From positions 2,294,001 through 2,358,000 of the forward strand of contig NZ_JPOG01000001.1 of assembly GCF_000733765.1 (NCBI RefSeq): a DNA stretch of 64,000 nucleotides. Reading direction: 5' to 3'. The DNA is from Algiphilus aromaticivorans DG1253 (lineage in GTDB: Bacteria > Pseudomonadota > Gammaproteobacteria > Nevskiales > Nevskiaceae). The notes under the pieces were generated by a model. The model was not told where the DNA came from. It made no database searches and saw only the letters and a list, made by a program, of their open reading frames with translations. A program made the translations under genes and the position numbers. The number at the start of each line of letters is the position of its first letter. The stretch's first letter is position 1. Positions 16,406 through 28,222 of this stretch are shown here, in pieces.

Positions 16406-18469
16406 ATGGATTCGAGCATGCCCGCCATTGCCCAGAAGCTCCTCATGCTCGTCGTCGGCGAGGAGCAGATGCTGTCCAGTCGTGCGGAAGCCGTCCTGCG
16501 CAACCGCGGTTGGCAGGCACGCGCAGCGTGGGCGGCCGACATCCATGAGGCAGAGGAAGTGCTCTCACGCACCGAGCCCGAGCTGGTCATCGCCGATCGC
16601 GACATCGACACCGCCGCGATCTGCGGCCTGGCGCGTCAGCTTTCCCCCGAGCTGCCTGTCATCGTGCTCGGCCGCGATGCCGAAGACTTTACGGCTTCCG
16701 GGCGCGCCGCTGCGCTCGCTGCAGGGGCGGTAGATGTCGCAGGCATCGACTCGGAGGATGCCGAAGCGCACTTCGCCGCCGTCTGCCAGCGTGAGTTCGA
16801 CGGCAGCCGCCGCAGCTGGGCGCTGCGCGAAGCGCGCATGCGGCTAGCCGAGTACGAGAGCCGCCAGCGCGCGCTAGTGGCCGAAACCACCCGCGCGATC
16901 CTGACCATCAGCGAAGGCATCATCGTAGAGGCCAATCCGGCCGCCGCCGAGCTGCTCGGCTTCGAGGAAGTCGACACGCTGATCGCACAGCCCTTCCTCG
17001 ATCTCGTGCACAGCGAGCACCAGACGCACGTTCGCGAACACCTGAGTCAACTGACCAAGCGACGCATCGCCGATACCGAGTTCAACGCCGATTTCGATAA
17101 TGGTGACAGCGCGATCGCCATCACCTGCCGCATCAGCGCCCGCTATACCGAAGACGATAGTGAGCTCCAACTCGACGCCATTCTGCGGCCGCAATCCGGG
17201 CACAGCCGCCAGTCCGCCGAAACGGCAGCGAGTTCCCAGACCTTCGCCGAAATTCGCGAAGCACTGCAGGCGGCGCTGGGCGCTGCCCTGTCCGCGGACG
17301 CTCACCACGGCTTGCTCTACTTCTGCCTCGACGGCTTCCACGAACACGAAAAGCGCATGGGGCTACCGCTGGCCGCGCGCCTGGCCGATACCTGGGACGC
17401 GCTCATCGCTGAGTCGCTGCCTTCCCAGGCGCAGGTCTTCCGCATGGCGCCGGACGAGATCGCCGCCGTCTGCCCGTCCGACAACACCGAGGCGATCGAG
17501 GCGATCGCCGAGTCACTGCGCCTGCAGGTAGCGCAACAGAACTTCCGCGCCGGCGAATTCGAGTGCCATCTGAGCTGCAGCATCGCGGTCTACCCTCTCG
17601 GTGAGGGCGCACCGGCGCCCGACGCGCTGCTCGGCGAAAGCTGCTTCGAGGCGCGCCGGATCTCTGCGGAGCGTGGCAACAGCGTCTGCAGCATCGGCGA
17701 CACCGCGCGCGCGGCCGCAGAGGACCGTAAGGCGCGCGAAGCCGCCGAGGATATCCGCGCAGCACTGGACGACGGCAATCGCTTCCAGCTCGCCTACCAG
17801 AATATCGCCTGCCTGGGGGACGACAGCCGTCAGATCTTCGACGTGCTCGTGCGTATGCGCGACGGCCAGGGCAACGAACTGCACGCCCGCGAGTTCCTGC
17901 CCATAGCCGAGCGCTTCGGCTTGATGGTCGACATCGACCGCTGGGTGCTCGCGCGTTCGATGCAGGTCGTCGCGCGCCGCAAGGGGACCTGCCTTTTTCT
18001 GCGCCTGGCCGAGGCCTCGCTGCAGGCGCCGGAGCACCTCATCAAGCAGATCGAGGAGCAACGGCCCGAGGCCGGCAGCATCGGCATCCAGCTGCGCGAA
18101 GCCGTGCTGCAGCGTCACGTCAGCAAGGCCGCCGCCTTGCGCGAGAAGCTGCGCGCGCTGAAGGTCGAGCTGGTCATCGATCACTTCGGCGACGACCCCG
18201 CCTCGCGCGGCATGCTGGACCACATCCGGCCGGACTACGTGAAGTTCAGCCCGGAATTCGCGTCCCGCCTCGAGGAGGAGGCGGTCCACGAGCGACTCCA
18301 GGACCTGGTCAAGGCAGCGCACAAGCTCGATACCCGTGTCATCGTGCCCTTCGTCGAGAACACCCGTGTGATGGGCGAACTCTGGCAGATGGGCATCAAC
18401 TATGTGCAGGGCAACGGCGTGCAGGAAGCCGAAGCCGTCATGCTTTCCGGCGAGCGCATCCAGCGCTGA
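16406..18469 (+). CDS. FimX-like protein: REC-like, PAS, degenerate GGDEF and EAL domains
   Basis: 687 aa, nearly the length of Pseudomonas FimX (about 690). Domains in order: a receiver-like N-terminus (about 8-125) with LVIADRD but no paired acidic pocket; a PAS domain (about 150-255, ISEGIIVEANPAAAELLGF); a GGDEF domain with APDEI in place of the active-site motif (about 350); and an EAL domain with DVLVR in place of ExLxR (about 478), HFGDD in place of DFGTG, and no EGVE motif. It should therefore bind c-di-GMP or a partner rather than make or cleave it. FimX controls type IV pili; no pilus genes are in this window. It follows epmB by 4 bp and is probably cotranscribed. Confidence 0.8.
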   Translation: MDSSMPAIAQKLLMLVVGEEQMLSSRAEAVLRNRGWQARAAWAADIHEAEEVLSRTEPELVIADRDIDTAAICGLARQLSPELPVIVLGRDAEDFTASGRAAALAAGAVDVAGIDSEDAEAHFAAVCQREFDGSRRSWALREARMRLAEYESRQRALVAETTRAILTISEGIIVEANPAAAELLGFEEVDTLIAQPFLDLVHSEHQTHVREHLSQLTKRRIADTEFNADFDNGDSAIAITCRISARYTEDDSELQLDAILRPQSGHSRQSAETAASSQTFAEIREALQAALGAALSADAHHGLLYFCLDGFHEHEKRMGLPLAARLADTWDALIAESLPSQAQVFRMAPDEIAAVCPSDNTEAIEAIAESLRLQVAQQNFRAGEFECHLSCSIAVYPLGEGAPAPDALLGESCFEARRISAERGNSVCSIGDTARAAAEDRKAREAAEDIRAALDDGNRFQLAYQNIACLGDDSRQIFDVLVRMRDGQGNELHAREFLPIAERFGLMVDIDRWVLARSMQVVARRKGTCLFLRLAEASLQAPEHLIKQIEEQRPEAGSIGIQLREAVLQRHVSKAAALREKLRALKVELVIDHFGDDPASRGMLDHIRPDYVKFSPEFASRLEEEAVHERLQDLVKAAHKLDTRVIVPFVENTRVMGELWQMGINYVQGNGVQEAEAVMLSGERIQR

Positions 18470-18481
18470 AGCGCGGAGCCT

Positions 18482-18504
18482 GCCCCACCGTCTCCCGGCG
18501 GGGC
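18482..18504. terminator. GC-rich hairpin between convergent genes
   Basis: GCCCCACCG (18482-18490) pairs with CGGCGGGGC (18496-18504) with one internal mismatch and a 5-nt loop, 12 bp after the FimX-like stop and just beyond the convergent htpX stop. There is no clear T tract on either side, so it is only a candidate bidirectional terminator. Confidence 0.4.
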
Positions 18505-18523
18505 GCAGCGCCGACAGCCTGCC

Positions 18524-19411
18524 TCAGGCGCCCTTCTGCAAGGCGGCGATGCGCTCCTCGAGCGGCGGGTGCGTGGAGAACACGCGCGCCATGGCCCCGC
18601 CGCGAATGCCGAAGGCGGCCATGTTGTCCGGCAGCGTCGATGCGCCACCCTGGTAGCTCTGCAGGCGAGCCAGCGCGTCGACCATCTTGCGCCGGCCGGC
18701 GAGCTGGGCGCCGCCGGTGTCGGCGCGGAACTCGCGCTTGCGCGAGAACCAGCAGACCACCGCCGCCGCGGCGATGCCGAGGATGATCTGCATGACGATC
18801 ACCGACACGAAGTAGCCAATACCCATGCCGCTGTCGTTCTTGAGAATGACGCGGTCGATGAAGTGGCCGATGACGCGGGACAGGAAGATCACGAAGGTGT
18901 TGAGCACACCCTGGATCAGGGTCAGCGTCACCATGTCGCCATTGGCGATGTGGCTGACCTCGTGACCGAGCACGGCCTCGACCTCGTCCTGCTTCATGTT
19001 CTGCAGCAGGCCGGTGGACACAGCCACCATCGAGCGGTTCTTGGTCGCTCCTGTGGCAAAGGCGTTGGGCTCGGGCGAGTCGAAGATGGCGACTTCCGGC
19101 ATGCCGATGCCGGCCTGCCGGGCCTGCCGCTGCACGGTGGACAGCAGCCAGTTCTCGGCCGAGTTGCTCGGCTTGTCGATGACCTTGGCGCCGGTGCTCC
19201 ACTTGGCGATGGGCTTGGACAGCCAGAGCGAGATGAAGGCGCCGCCGAAGCCGAAGATCGTGGCGAAGACGAGCAGCGTGCCGTGATTCAGCCCGCCGCC
19301 CGCGGCGTGCATCGGGTCGAGCCCGAAGACGCTGGAGATCACGAACCAGGCGATGGAGAGCACCACCAGGATGGCGATATTGGTGGCGAGAAACAGGAAG
19401 ATGCGCTTCAT
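18524..19411 (-). CDS. htpX: protease HtpX (M48 membrane metalloprotease)
   Basis: Inner-membrane zinc protease for quality control of membrane proteins, 295 aa. Two transmembrane helices open the protein (residues 4-28 and 42-64). The active site is [13 protein letters not shown] with His150, Glu151 and His154; two more hydrophobic helices follow (about 160-215), and the third ligand lies in the [14 protein letters not shown] segment. Length and order fit E. coli HtpX. It lies downstream of parC on the same strand but 56 bp away, convergent with the FimX-like gene. Confidence 0.96.
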   Translation of the reverse strand: MKRIFLFLATNIAILVVLSIAWFVISSVFGLDPMHAAGGGLNHGTLLVFATIFGFGGAFISLWLSKPIAKWSTGAKVIDKPSNSAENWLLSTVQRQARQAGIGMPEVAIFDSPEPNAFATGATKNRSMVAVSTGLLQNMKQDEVEAVLGHEVSHIANGDMVTLTLIQGVLNTFVIFLSRVIGHFIDRVILKNDSGMGIGYFVSVIVMQIILGIAAAAVVCWFSRKREFRADTGGAQLAGRRKMVDALARLQSYQGGASTLPDNMAAFGIRGGAMARVFSTHPPLEERIAALQKGA

Positions 19412-19467
19412 GGAAGGGTTCTTAGAGCCTCAGTGACGAACTAATAGTGCGGCTTGGACCACGGGAT

Positions 19468-21729
19468 TCAAGCCCCGGTTTCCGCTTCCTGTGCCGGTGC
19501 GCTCACCGGCTGCATCGCCTCCACGCGCTGGAAGCCGCGCGGCAGCGCCTTGCCCCGGCTGCCGCGGTTGCCGCGGAAGCTTTCCAGATCCGCCGGCTTG
19601 ATCTTGCAGCTGCGCTTGCCGCTGAAGACCTCCAGTGTCGTGCCCGCATCCAGCACGGTGAGCGCCGCCACCCGTTCCTCGCCGCGCAGGCCGATCAACT
19701 TGTTGCCCTTGCCGCGTGCCAGCTCGGGCAGATCGGCCGCCGCGAAGACGAGCAGGCGCCCTGCCGTGCTGGCCACGGCCACCAGCTGCTCTTCTGGCCG
19801 CCGCAGCGCCGTGGCGGGCAGCACCTCGGCACCGGATGGCAACGTCAGGCAGGCCTTGCCCGCACGCTGGCGCGTCGCCAGCTCGCCCAGCCGGGCGATG
19901 AAGCCGTAGCCGGCGTCGCTGGCCAGCAGGTAGCGCGCCTCGGTCTCGCCGAGCAGCACGTCATTGATACGCTCGCGATCGCCGAGATCGAGGCGACCGG
20001 AAACCGGCTCGCCCTGGCCGCGCGCCGTGGGCAGATTGTGCGCCGACAGCTGATAGCTGCGCCCCTGACTGCCGAGCAGGATCAGCGTCTGATTGTTGCG
20101 GCCCTCGGCCGTGCGCAGCAGACCGTCGCCGGAGCGATAGGACAGATTGGCGGCGTCAACGCCGTGGCCCTTGGCGCCGCGGATCCAGCCGGCCTTGGAG
20201 AGCACCACCGTGATGTTCTCGGCGGCCACCACCTCGGTGGCCGACAGCGCCTGCGCGGCCCCGCGCTCGACGATGGGGCAGCGACGCTCGTCGCCGTAGG
20301 CCTCGCCGTCGGCTTCCAGCTCCTCGGCGAGCAGCGCCTGCAGCGAATCGCGCGAGCCCAAGCGCTTCTCCAGCGCCTTGCGCTCGGCTTCCAGCTCTTC
20401 CTGCTCGCCGCGGATCTTCATCTCCTCGAGCTTCTGCAGGTGACGCAGCTTCAGCTCCAGGATGGCCTCGGCCTGCGTGTCCGACAGCCCGAAGGCATCC
20501 ATCAGCGCCTGCTTGGGCTCGTCCTCGAAGCGGATGATGCGGATGACTTCCTCGATATTGAGAAAGGCCGTCAGCAGCCCCTCGAGGATGTGCAGCCGCG
20601 CCTTGACTTTGTCCAGACGGTGCTCCAGGCGCCGCTTCAGCACGTTCTCGCGCCAGGTCAGCCATTCGCCGAGGATGGTAGGCAGGTTCTTGACCTTCGG
20701 CCGGCCGTCGACCCCCACCATGTTGAGATTGACGCGGAAGCTCTTCTCGAGATCCGTGGTGGCGAAGAGATGCGCCATCAGCGCCTCGGCGTCGACGCGG
20801 TTGCTGCGCGGCACGACGACCAGCCGCACCGGCTGATCGTGATCGGATTCGTCTCTGAGATCCTCGACCAGCGGCAGCTTCTTGGCGCGCATCTGCTCGG
20901 CGATCTGCTCCAGTACACGCGCCGGCGAAACCTGGTGCGGCAGGTGCGAGACGATGATGTTGCCGTCCTCGCGCGTCCAGCGCGCGCGCGCCTTGAGCTG
21001 GCCGCCACCGCTTTCATAGATCTTGCGCAGCTCGGCGGGCGGCGTGATGATCTCGCAGCCGGTCGGATAGTCCGGCGCCGGCAGGTGCTCGCAGAGCGCG
21101 GCCGTATCGGCTTCGGGGTTCTTCAACAGGTGCAGGCAGGCGGCCACCAATTCGCGCAGATTGTGCGGCGGGATGTCGGTGGCCATGCCGACCGCAATGC
21201 CGGTCGTGCCGTTGACCAGGATATTGGGCAGCCGCGCCGGCAGCTGCACGGGCTCCTTCATGGAGCCGTCGAAGTTGTCCGCCCAGTCGACCGTGCCCTG
21301 ATCCAGCTCGGAGAGCAGCGCCTGCGCGTAGGGCGCGAGCTTCGACTCGGTGTAGCGCATGGCGGCGAAGCTCTTGGGGTCGTCGGGCGAGCCCCAGTTG
21401 CCGTGGCCGTCGACCAGCGGATAGCGGTAGGCGAAGCTCTGCGCCATGACCACCATGGCCTCGTAGCAGGCCGCGTCGCCGTGCGGGTGGTACTTGCCGA
21501 TGACGTCGCCCACCGTACGCGCCGATTTCTTCGGCTTGGCGTTGGGCCCCAGCGACAGTTCGCGCATGGCGTAGACGATGCGCCGCTGCACGGGCTTCAG
21601 ACCGTCGCTGATATGCGGCAGCGCGCGGTCCAGCACGACGTACATCGAGTAGTCGCGGTAGGCCTTCTCGGCAAAAACGTGCAGCGGCAGCTTTTCGTGC
21701 TCGCTGGCGAGCTCGGTCACTTCACTCAT
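19468..21729 (-). CDS. parC: DNA topoisomerase IV subunit A
   Basis: Cleaves and rejoins DNA to unlink daughter chromosomes together with ParE. 753 aa. N-terminal motif [17 protein letters not shown], the quinolone-resistance-determining region [17 protein letters not shown], and the catalytic Tyr in AMRYTESKL (about residue 122). A coiled-coil segment ([17 protein letters not shown]) is followed by a C-terminal beta-propeller shorter than that of GyrA and without a GyrA-box, supporting ParC rather than GyrA. It lies 33 bp downstream of parE in one operon. Confidence 0.97.
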   Translation of the reverse strand: MSEVTELASEHEKLPLHVFAEKAYRDYSMYVVLDRALPHISDGLKPVQRRIVYAMRELSLGPNAKPKKSARTVGDVIGKYHPHGDAACYEAMVVMAQSFAYRYPLVDGHGNWGSPDDPKSFAAMRYTESKLAPYAQALLSELDQGTVDWADNFDGSMKEPVQLPARLPNILVNGTTGIAVGMATDIPPHNLRELVAACLHLLKNPEADTAALCEHLPAPDYPTGCEIITPPAELRKIYESGGGQLKARARWTREDGNIIVSHLPHQVSPARVLEQIAEQMRAKKLPLVEDLRDESDHDQPVRLVVVPRSNRVDAEALMAHLFATTDLEKSFRVNLNMVGVDGRPKVKNLPTILGEWLTWRENVLKRRLEHRLDKVKARLHILEGLLTAFLNIEEVIRIIRFEDEPKQALMDAFGLSDTQAEAILELKLRHLQKLEEMKIRGEQEELEAERKALEKRLGSRDSLQALLAEELEADGEAYGDERRCPIVERGAAQALSATEVVAAENITVVLSKAGWIRGAKGHGVDAANLSYRSGDGLLRTAEGRNNQTLILLGSQGRSYQLSAHNLPTARGQGEPVSGRLDLGDRERINDVLLGETEARYLLASDAGYGFIARLGELATRQRAGKACLTLPSGAEVLPATALRRPEEQLVAVASTAGRLLVFAAADLPELARGKGNKLIGLRGEERVAALTVLDAGTTLEVFSGKRSCKIKPADLESFRGNRGSRGKALPRGFQRVEAMQPVSAPAQEAETGA

Positions 21730-21762
21730 GGTGGTTCATTCAGTCATTGCGTTGGGCGGTCG

Positions 21763-23646
<1,884 letters not shown>

Positions 23647-23771
23647 TGAGCCTGACGGATAGCCAAATGGCGGGCGATGTGGAAGGTTCGCCCGAGCTGC
23701 GGAGTAACGTGCTGGTGAGCCCGGCCAGCGCTTTGGTTAGACTGCGCGCTCCCCGGCCGCGACGACCCACG

Positions 23772-24035
23772 ATGAACCGCAAGTCTAACCCTGCCACGGC
23801 AAGCGAGACGTCCGAGTCCGACAGCGAGCCAGCCTTCGAGCAGCTGCTGGAAGAGCTCGAAGGCATCGTCGGCCGCATGGAGGAAGGCAAGCTCCCGTTG
23901 GAAGAGACGCTGCGCGAGTTCGAGCGTGGCCAGAAGCTGGCCACCGCCTGCGAGAGCCGCATACGCGACGCCACCCAGCGCGTGCAGCAGTTGCTCGAGG
24001 ACGAGCCCGGCAGCGAGGACGAAGCCACCCAGTGA
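23772..24035 (+). CDS. xseB: exodeoxyribonuclease VII small subunit
   Basis: 87 aa coiled-coil subunit that binds XseA to form exonuclease VII. The family signature FEQLLEELEGIVGRMEEGKL followed by PLEETLREFERGQKLA is complete. ATG at 23772 is taken as start; the frame is open 126 bp further but without support. Its stop overlaps the GTG start of ispA (GTGA), the common xseB-ispA-dxs order in proteobacteria. Confidence 0.95.
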   Translation: MNRKSNPATASETSESDSEPAFEQLLEELEGIVGRMEEGKLPLEETLREFERGQKLATACESRIRDATQRVQQLLEDEPGSEDEATQ

Positions 24036-24949
24036 GCGCGCCAGCCGACACCTTTGATCTCGCCGCCTGGCGCGAGAAGCAGCTCGCACGCTTCGACGCG
24101 CGCCAGAACGCGGCCCTGCCCACGGAGAGCATGCTGCCCGCCCAGCTGCACGCCGCCATGCGCCACGGCGCCAGCGGCGGCAAGCGCATCCGCGCCCTGC
24201 TCGTGCAGGCTTGTGGCGAGCTGCTGGGCGCGCCAGAAAGCGCGCGCGATGCCTGCGCAGTGGCGATAGAGCTGATCCACGCCTATTCGCTGGTGCACGA
24301 CGACCTGCCCTGCATGGACGACGACGCACTGCGCCGCGGACAACCCACCGTGCACAAGGCCTGGGACGAGGCCACCGCCGTGCTCGCCGGCGACGCCCTG
24401 CAGAGCCTGGCCTTCGAGCATCTGGCGCACCCGCTGGCGGACGACGACCCCGCTTTCGACAGCGCGCGGCGTCTGCAGTGCATCCGGCTGCTGGCGCAGG
24501 CCGCCGGCAGCCGCGGCATGTGCGGCGGCCAGATGTTGGACTTGCAGGCCGAGCACCAGGCCATCAGCGTCGCCGAGCTGGAGGCACTGCATGTGCACAA
24601 GACGGGCGAGCTGATCCTCGGCTGCGCCCGCATGGCCGCCGCTGCTGCGGGCCCCAAGGTCGACGCCGAGGTGCGCGAGCGCGTCGAGGCGGCGCTCAAG
24701 CGCCTGGGGCTCGCCTTCCAGATCCAGGACGACCTGCTCGATGGCGAGGCGGACACCGAAACGCTGGGCAAGACCAGCGGCAAGGACCGCATCGCCGGCA
24801 AAGCCACGTTCCCCGGCCTTCTGGGCGTTCCGGAAGCCCGCAATCGCATGCAGGGCCTTTACGACGAAGCCCGCGCGCTGCTCGCCGGGACGCCCGGCAC
24901 CGAAGCCCTGCGCGCGCTGCTCGACAACATCGCTGCGCGCGCCGCCTGA
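24032..24949 (+). CDS. ispA: (2E,6E)-farnesyl diphosphate synthase
   Basis: Condenses DMAPP with two IPP to farnesyl-PP, precursor of undecaprenyl-PP and quinones; cytoplasmic. 305 aa. First Asp-rich motif [11 protein letters not shown] (about residues 89-98), second [13 protein letters not shown] (about 228-240), plus [12 protein letters not shown] for IPP binding. It starts with GTG overlapping the xseB stop. dxs follows after 87 bp. Confidence 0.96.
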   Translation: MSAPADTFDLAAWREKQLARFDARQNAALPTESMLPAQLHAAMRHGASGGKRIRALLVQACGELLGAPESARDACAVAIELIHAYSLVHDDLPCMDDDALRRGQPTVHKAWDEATAVLAGDALQSLAFEHLAHPLADDDPAFDSARRLQCIRLLAQAAGSRGMCGGQMLDLQAEHQAISVAELEALHVHKTGELILGCARMAAAAAGPKVDAEVRERVEAALKRLGLAFQIQDDLLDGEADTETLGKTSGKDRIAGKATFPGLLGVPEARNRMQGLYDEARALLAGTPGTEALRALLDNIAARAA

Positions 24950-25036
24950 GCCCGCAGGACGCGCCCGCTGTCAAAGTGGATGAGACCACGGCGCGGATGC
25001 GCGATAATGCAAAACGATCCGTCTTACTGACCGGAC

Positions 25037-26926
25037 ATGACTGACATTCCCGGATACGCGCTACTGGGGCGCGTCAATGAACCCGAAGCGCTGCGCCGGC
25101 TTCCCGTCGAGCAGCTACCCGCGCTGTCCGTGGAGATGCGCCGCTATCTCATCGAAACACTGGGGCGCATCGGCGGCCACTTCGCGGCCAATCTCGGCAC
25201 GGTGGAGCTGACGCTGGCGCTGCACTACGCACTGGAAACGCCGCACGACCGGCTGATCTGGGATGTCGGGCACCAGGCCTATGCGCACAAGATGCTCACC
25301 GGCCGGCGCGGCGCGCTGGAGACCATCCGCAAGCATCGCGGCCTGGCACCCTTCCCGCACCGCGCGGAAAGCCCCTACGACGTCTTCGGTACCGGCCACT
25401 CCAGCACCTCGCTGTCGGCGGCCGCCGGCGTCGCCTCGGCCGTGCGCCTGCGCGGCGAGAAGCGGCGCGTGGCCGCGGTCATCGGCGACGGCGGCATGAC
25501 GGCCGGCATGGCCTTCGAGGCGCTGAACCACATCGGCGACAAGCAGCTGCCGGTGCTGGTGATCTACAACGACAACGACATGTCGATCTCCGAGAATGTC
25601 GGCGCGCTGCGCAGCCACTCGGCGCGCACGATGGCGCGACTGGCCATGGCCGCTGCGCCGCACATGCGCCGGCCGGTCGATGAGCTACCCGGCGAGCAGA
25701 GCGGCCCCGGCGACTGGGTGCGCACTTTCGGCCTGGACTACGTCGGCCCCATCGACGGCCACGACCTCGATGCCCTGCTGCCGGCGCTCATGGAGCTGCG
25801 CGACAGCCCGCGCCCGGTCTTCCTGCACATCGTCACCACCAAGGGCAAGGGCTTCGCGCCAGCCGAAGCCGATGCCATCAAGTACCACGGCGTCACGACC
25901 TTCGACCCGGTCACGGGCAACTTCCCGGAGAAGAAAGGCGCGTCGGCGCCCAGCTACACGCAGGTCTTCGGCGACTGGCTCTGCGAGGCTGCCGCTGCCG
26001 ATCCGCTGCTCTACGCGATAACCCCCGCCATGCGCGAGGGATCCGGGCTCGTGCGCTATGCGCAGGAGTTCCCCGAGCGCTATATCGACGTCGCCATCGC
26101 CGAACAGCACGCCGTGACGCTGGCCGCGGGCATGGCCACCGAGGGCCTGCACCCGGTGGTGGCGATTTACTCCACCTTCCTGCAGCGCGGCTACGACCAG
26201 CTCATCCACGACGTCGCCGTGCAGAAGCTGCCCGTGCTCTTCGCCATCGACCGCGGCGGCCTGGTCGGCGCCGACGGCGCCACGCATCACGGCGCCTTCG
26301 ATCTGAGCTATCTGCGCTGCGTGCCCAACATGGTGGTCATGGCGCCCAGCGACGAGAACGAGTGCCGCCGCATGCTCGCCACCGGCCTGTCGCTGCACCA
26401 GCCGGCGGCGGTACGCTATCCGCGCGGCGCCGGGCGGGGTGTCGAGATCGAATCCGATGCGCGCCCCTTGAAGCTCGGCCGGGCGCGCGTGCTGCGCGAA
26501 GCGCGCGGCCACCGCCGCCCGCGCGTGGCGCTGCTCGCCTTCGGCGCCATGGTGGCGCCGGCGCTGGAGGCGGCCGAGATCCTCGACGCCACCGTCGTCG
26601 ACATGCGTTTCGTCAAGCCGCTGGACCACGACGCCATCCTCGAGGCCTCCCAGGGGCATGACCTGCTGGTCACCATCGAGGACAACGTCCGCACCGGCGG
26701 CGCTGGCTCCGGCGTGGCCGAAGTGCTCGCCGCGCAGCACGAGCAGGTACCGCTGATGCTGCTCGGCCTGCCCGACGAGTTCATCGAGCACGGCAGCCGC
26801 GAGGAACTGCTCGCCGAAGCCGGCCTCGACAGCACCGGCATCCAGCGCGCCGTCAACAAGCGTCTGCGCGCCCGCGATCTCGATACCGAGCGCGCCAGCG
26901 CGCCGGGGCGCAGCCGGTTGAGCTGA
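25037..26926 (+). CDS. dxs: 1-deoxy-D-xylulose-5-phosphate synthase
   Basis: Thiamine-diphosphate enzyme making DXP from pyruvate and glyceraldehyde-3-phosphate, first step of the MEP isoprenoid pathway. 629 aa. Visible motifs: [17 protein letters not shown] (catalytic His), ThDP/Mg site [20 protein letters not shown] with [14 protein letters not shown], and in the pyrimidine domain [18 protein letters not shown]-terminal transketolase domain MRFVKPLD. Together with ispA this places two isoprenoid steps in one operon. Confidence 0.97.
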   Translation: MTDIPGYALLGRVNEPEALRRLPVEQLPALSVEMRRYLIETLGRIGGHFAANLGTVELTLALHYALETPHDRLIWDVGHQAYAHKMLTGRRGALETIRKHRGLAPFPHRAESPYDVFGTGHSSTSLSAAAGVASAVRLRGEKRRVAAVIGDGGMTAGMAFEALNHIGDKQLPVLVIYNDNDMSISENVGALRSHSARTMARLAMAAAPHMRRPVDELPGEQSGPGDWVRTFGLDYVGPIDGHDLDALLPALMELRDSPRPVFLHIVTTKGKGFAPAEADAIKYHGVTTFDPVTGNFPEKKGASAPSYTQVFGDWLCEAAAADPLLYAITPAMREGSGLVRYAQEFPERYIDVAIAEQHAVTLAAGMATEGLHPVVAIYSTFLQRGYDQLIHDVAVQKLPVLFAIDRGGLVGADGATHHGAFDLSYLRCVPNMVVMAPSDENECRRMLATGLSLHQPAAVRYPRGAGRGVEIESDARPLKLGRARVLREARGHRRPRVALLAFGAMVAPALEAAEILDATVVDMRFVKPLDHDAILEASQGHDLLVTIEDNVRTGGAGSGVAEVLAAQHEQVPLMLLGLPDEFIEHGSREELLAEAGLDSTGIQRAVNKRLRARDLDTERASAPGRSRLS

Positions 26927-27331
26927 ACGCCACGACGGGCGGAAAAGCGCTAACCGCAGATTGCGCAGATTGACTCCTCTCTGGGCGATGTCGCGGAGCG
27001 ACGAGCCGTACCGAAATGTGCTCTCTGAGGGTGGCCGGCTCGGATGGCGCGCGCAGGGGTCGCGAGACAGGAAGTCGAGCGAGGGCGACCAGGCCAGGGA
27101 TGGCCTGTTCGCCCGCGCCCCGAGCACGGCATCCGAGACGGGGACCTGCCGCGCCGCAGGCGCGGCAGGCCACCCGGCGGGCACACGGTTTTTGGTTACT
27201 TTTTGCCAAGACAAAAAGTAACCCGCGCCGTCGCGCGGGGACATCCGGTAGCAACCTCGTTCCTAAGCGCGGAATCCTGGAGCTGAACGGCTCCAGCAAT
27301 CACCCGAAATGGACGAGCAGGCGGCCAGCAC
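26927..27331. other. hairpin-rich intergenic region after dxs (no gene seen)
   Basis: 405 bp without a convincing gene. It contains, in order: a copy of the TAACCGCAGATT motif (26950-26961) also found at 11821; a stem 27083-27095/27102-27114 (12 of 13 paired); a perfect 10-bp stem 27145-27154/27160-27169; a perfect 12-bp stem 27194-27205/27212-27223 with T- and A-runs; and a 7-bp stem 27277-27283/27290-27296. The short reading frames here show none of the codon pattern of neighbours. It may be a repetitive intergenic element or a structured RNA. Confidence 0.6.
27194..27223. terminator. 12-bp perfect hairpin, possible bidirectional terminator
   Basis: GGTTACTTTTTG / CAAAAAGTAACC with a 6-nt CCAAGA loop, between dxs and the convergently oriented nuclease gene. 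The T-run lies inside the stem rather than after it, so Rho-independent termination is uncertain; the hairpin is also reminiscent of repeated intergenic elements. Confidence 0.45.
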
Positions 27332-28222
27332 TCAGCGAGAACGCCACGGACAAGCCCGCCCCTCCCAACGCTCCCCGTACCGCGCCTCGGTGCCGGCCTC
27401 CCGAATGGCCGGCCAGTGCTCCAGGCTGGCGCGCGTCTCGACGCGCTCCTCCAGCGCGTCCGGCAACTCGTGAAAGAAATCCAGCCCGGTACGCTGCTCG
27501 ACAACCAGCACCGGAACCAGGAACGCCTCCAGGCGCTCGTCGCCACAGACCCGCTGCGGCACGAGGAAGGCCGCGACCCGCAGCTGGCCGTCATCCTCCT
27601 CGCGCAGCCAGATGCGGTAGAGCGCCTCGGGCACGGCGACCCCGCTCGCCAACCGCTTCGGGTTCTCGCCATAGACGGGCCCCGCGAGCACCCAGAGTCG
27701 CTCGTGCCGCCCCACCAACGTGTCAGCCTCCAGCTCCTCCATGCGCTGCCAGAGCAATTGGTTGTGCCGTGGCGCTTGCGGGACGATGTTGCTCATCCGG
27801 AAGCTCGCCGTCTGGGCGTCAGGACCGTAGGCCAACGCCATCAGATAGTTCGGCGCCAGGTGGCCGCGATCGAAGCCGCTACCGGTGTAATCGCCGTGCG
27901 CGACGCGGCGCAGCGTGCGGGTGTCCACTGTAAAAGACGGGCGCGGCGGCAGATCGCGCCGCGCCGGCGGCCGGGCGATATAGGCCACCCATAGCGGTGC
28001 GGCGCGCCACTCCGAGTAAGCGAGGGCAAAGCCGGGATTGACGAGATTGTGCGTGCTCAGCCGGGTCGGCCAGTCCCCGGCGCGCGGCAGGCCGGCGTAG
28101 ACGTACTCGCTACCGGCGGGCCAGAAGAGCTTGAGCGCCAGCGCCAGCACGATGGCCAGAAGCGCCATCGCCAGGCTGCGGCGAAGGCGCCCGCGCTTCA
28201 GGCGTCGGCGGCGCCGAACCAT
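27332..28222 (-). CDS. DNA/RNA non-specific endonuclease, membrane-anchored
   Basis: 296 aa. A very basic N-terminus is followed by one hydrophobic helix (MALLAIVLALALKLFWPAG), so the domain probably sits in the periplasm on an anchor or after signal cleavage. The beta-beta-alpha-metal nuclease core is clear: SGFDRGHLAPN with the DRGH catalytic His, then MSNIVPQAPRHNQLLW with the Mg-binding Asn. The start at ATG 28222 overlaps cysG by 25 bp; ATG 28168 just before the helix is an alternative. Its role could be nucleotide scavenging or defence against incoming DNA; nothing in context decides this. Confidence 0.85.
   Translation of the reverse strand: MVRRRRRLKRGRLRRSLAMALLAIVLALALKLFWPAGSEYVYAGLPRAGDWPTRLSTHNLVNPGFALAYSEWRAAPLWVAYIARPPARRDLPPRPSFTVDTRTLRRVAHGDYTGSGFDRGHLAPNYLMALAYGPDAQTASFRMSNIVPQAPRHNQLLWQRMEELEADTLVGRHERLWVLAGPVYGENPKRLASGVAVPEALYRIWLREEDDGQLRVAAFLVPQRVCGDERLEAFLVPVLVVEQRTGLDFFHELPDALEERVETRASLEHWPAIREAGTEARYGERWEGRACPWRSR

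Noticed and set aside
25685-27244. 519-codon minus-strand frame over dxs and the following gap
   Set aside because: Antisense to dxs; in the gap it crosses several hairpins and has no recognisable domain.
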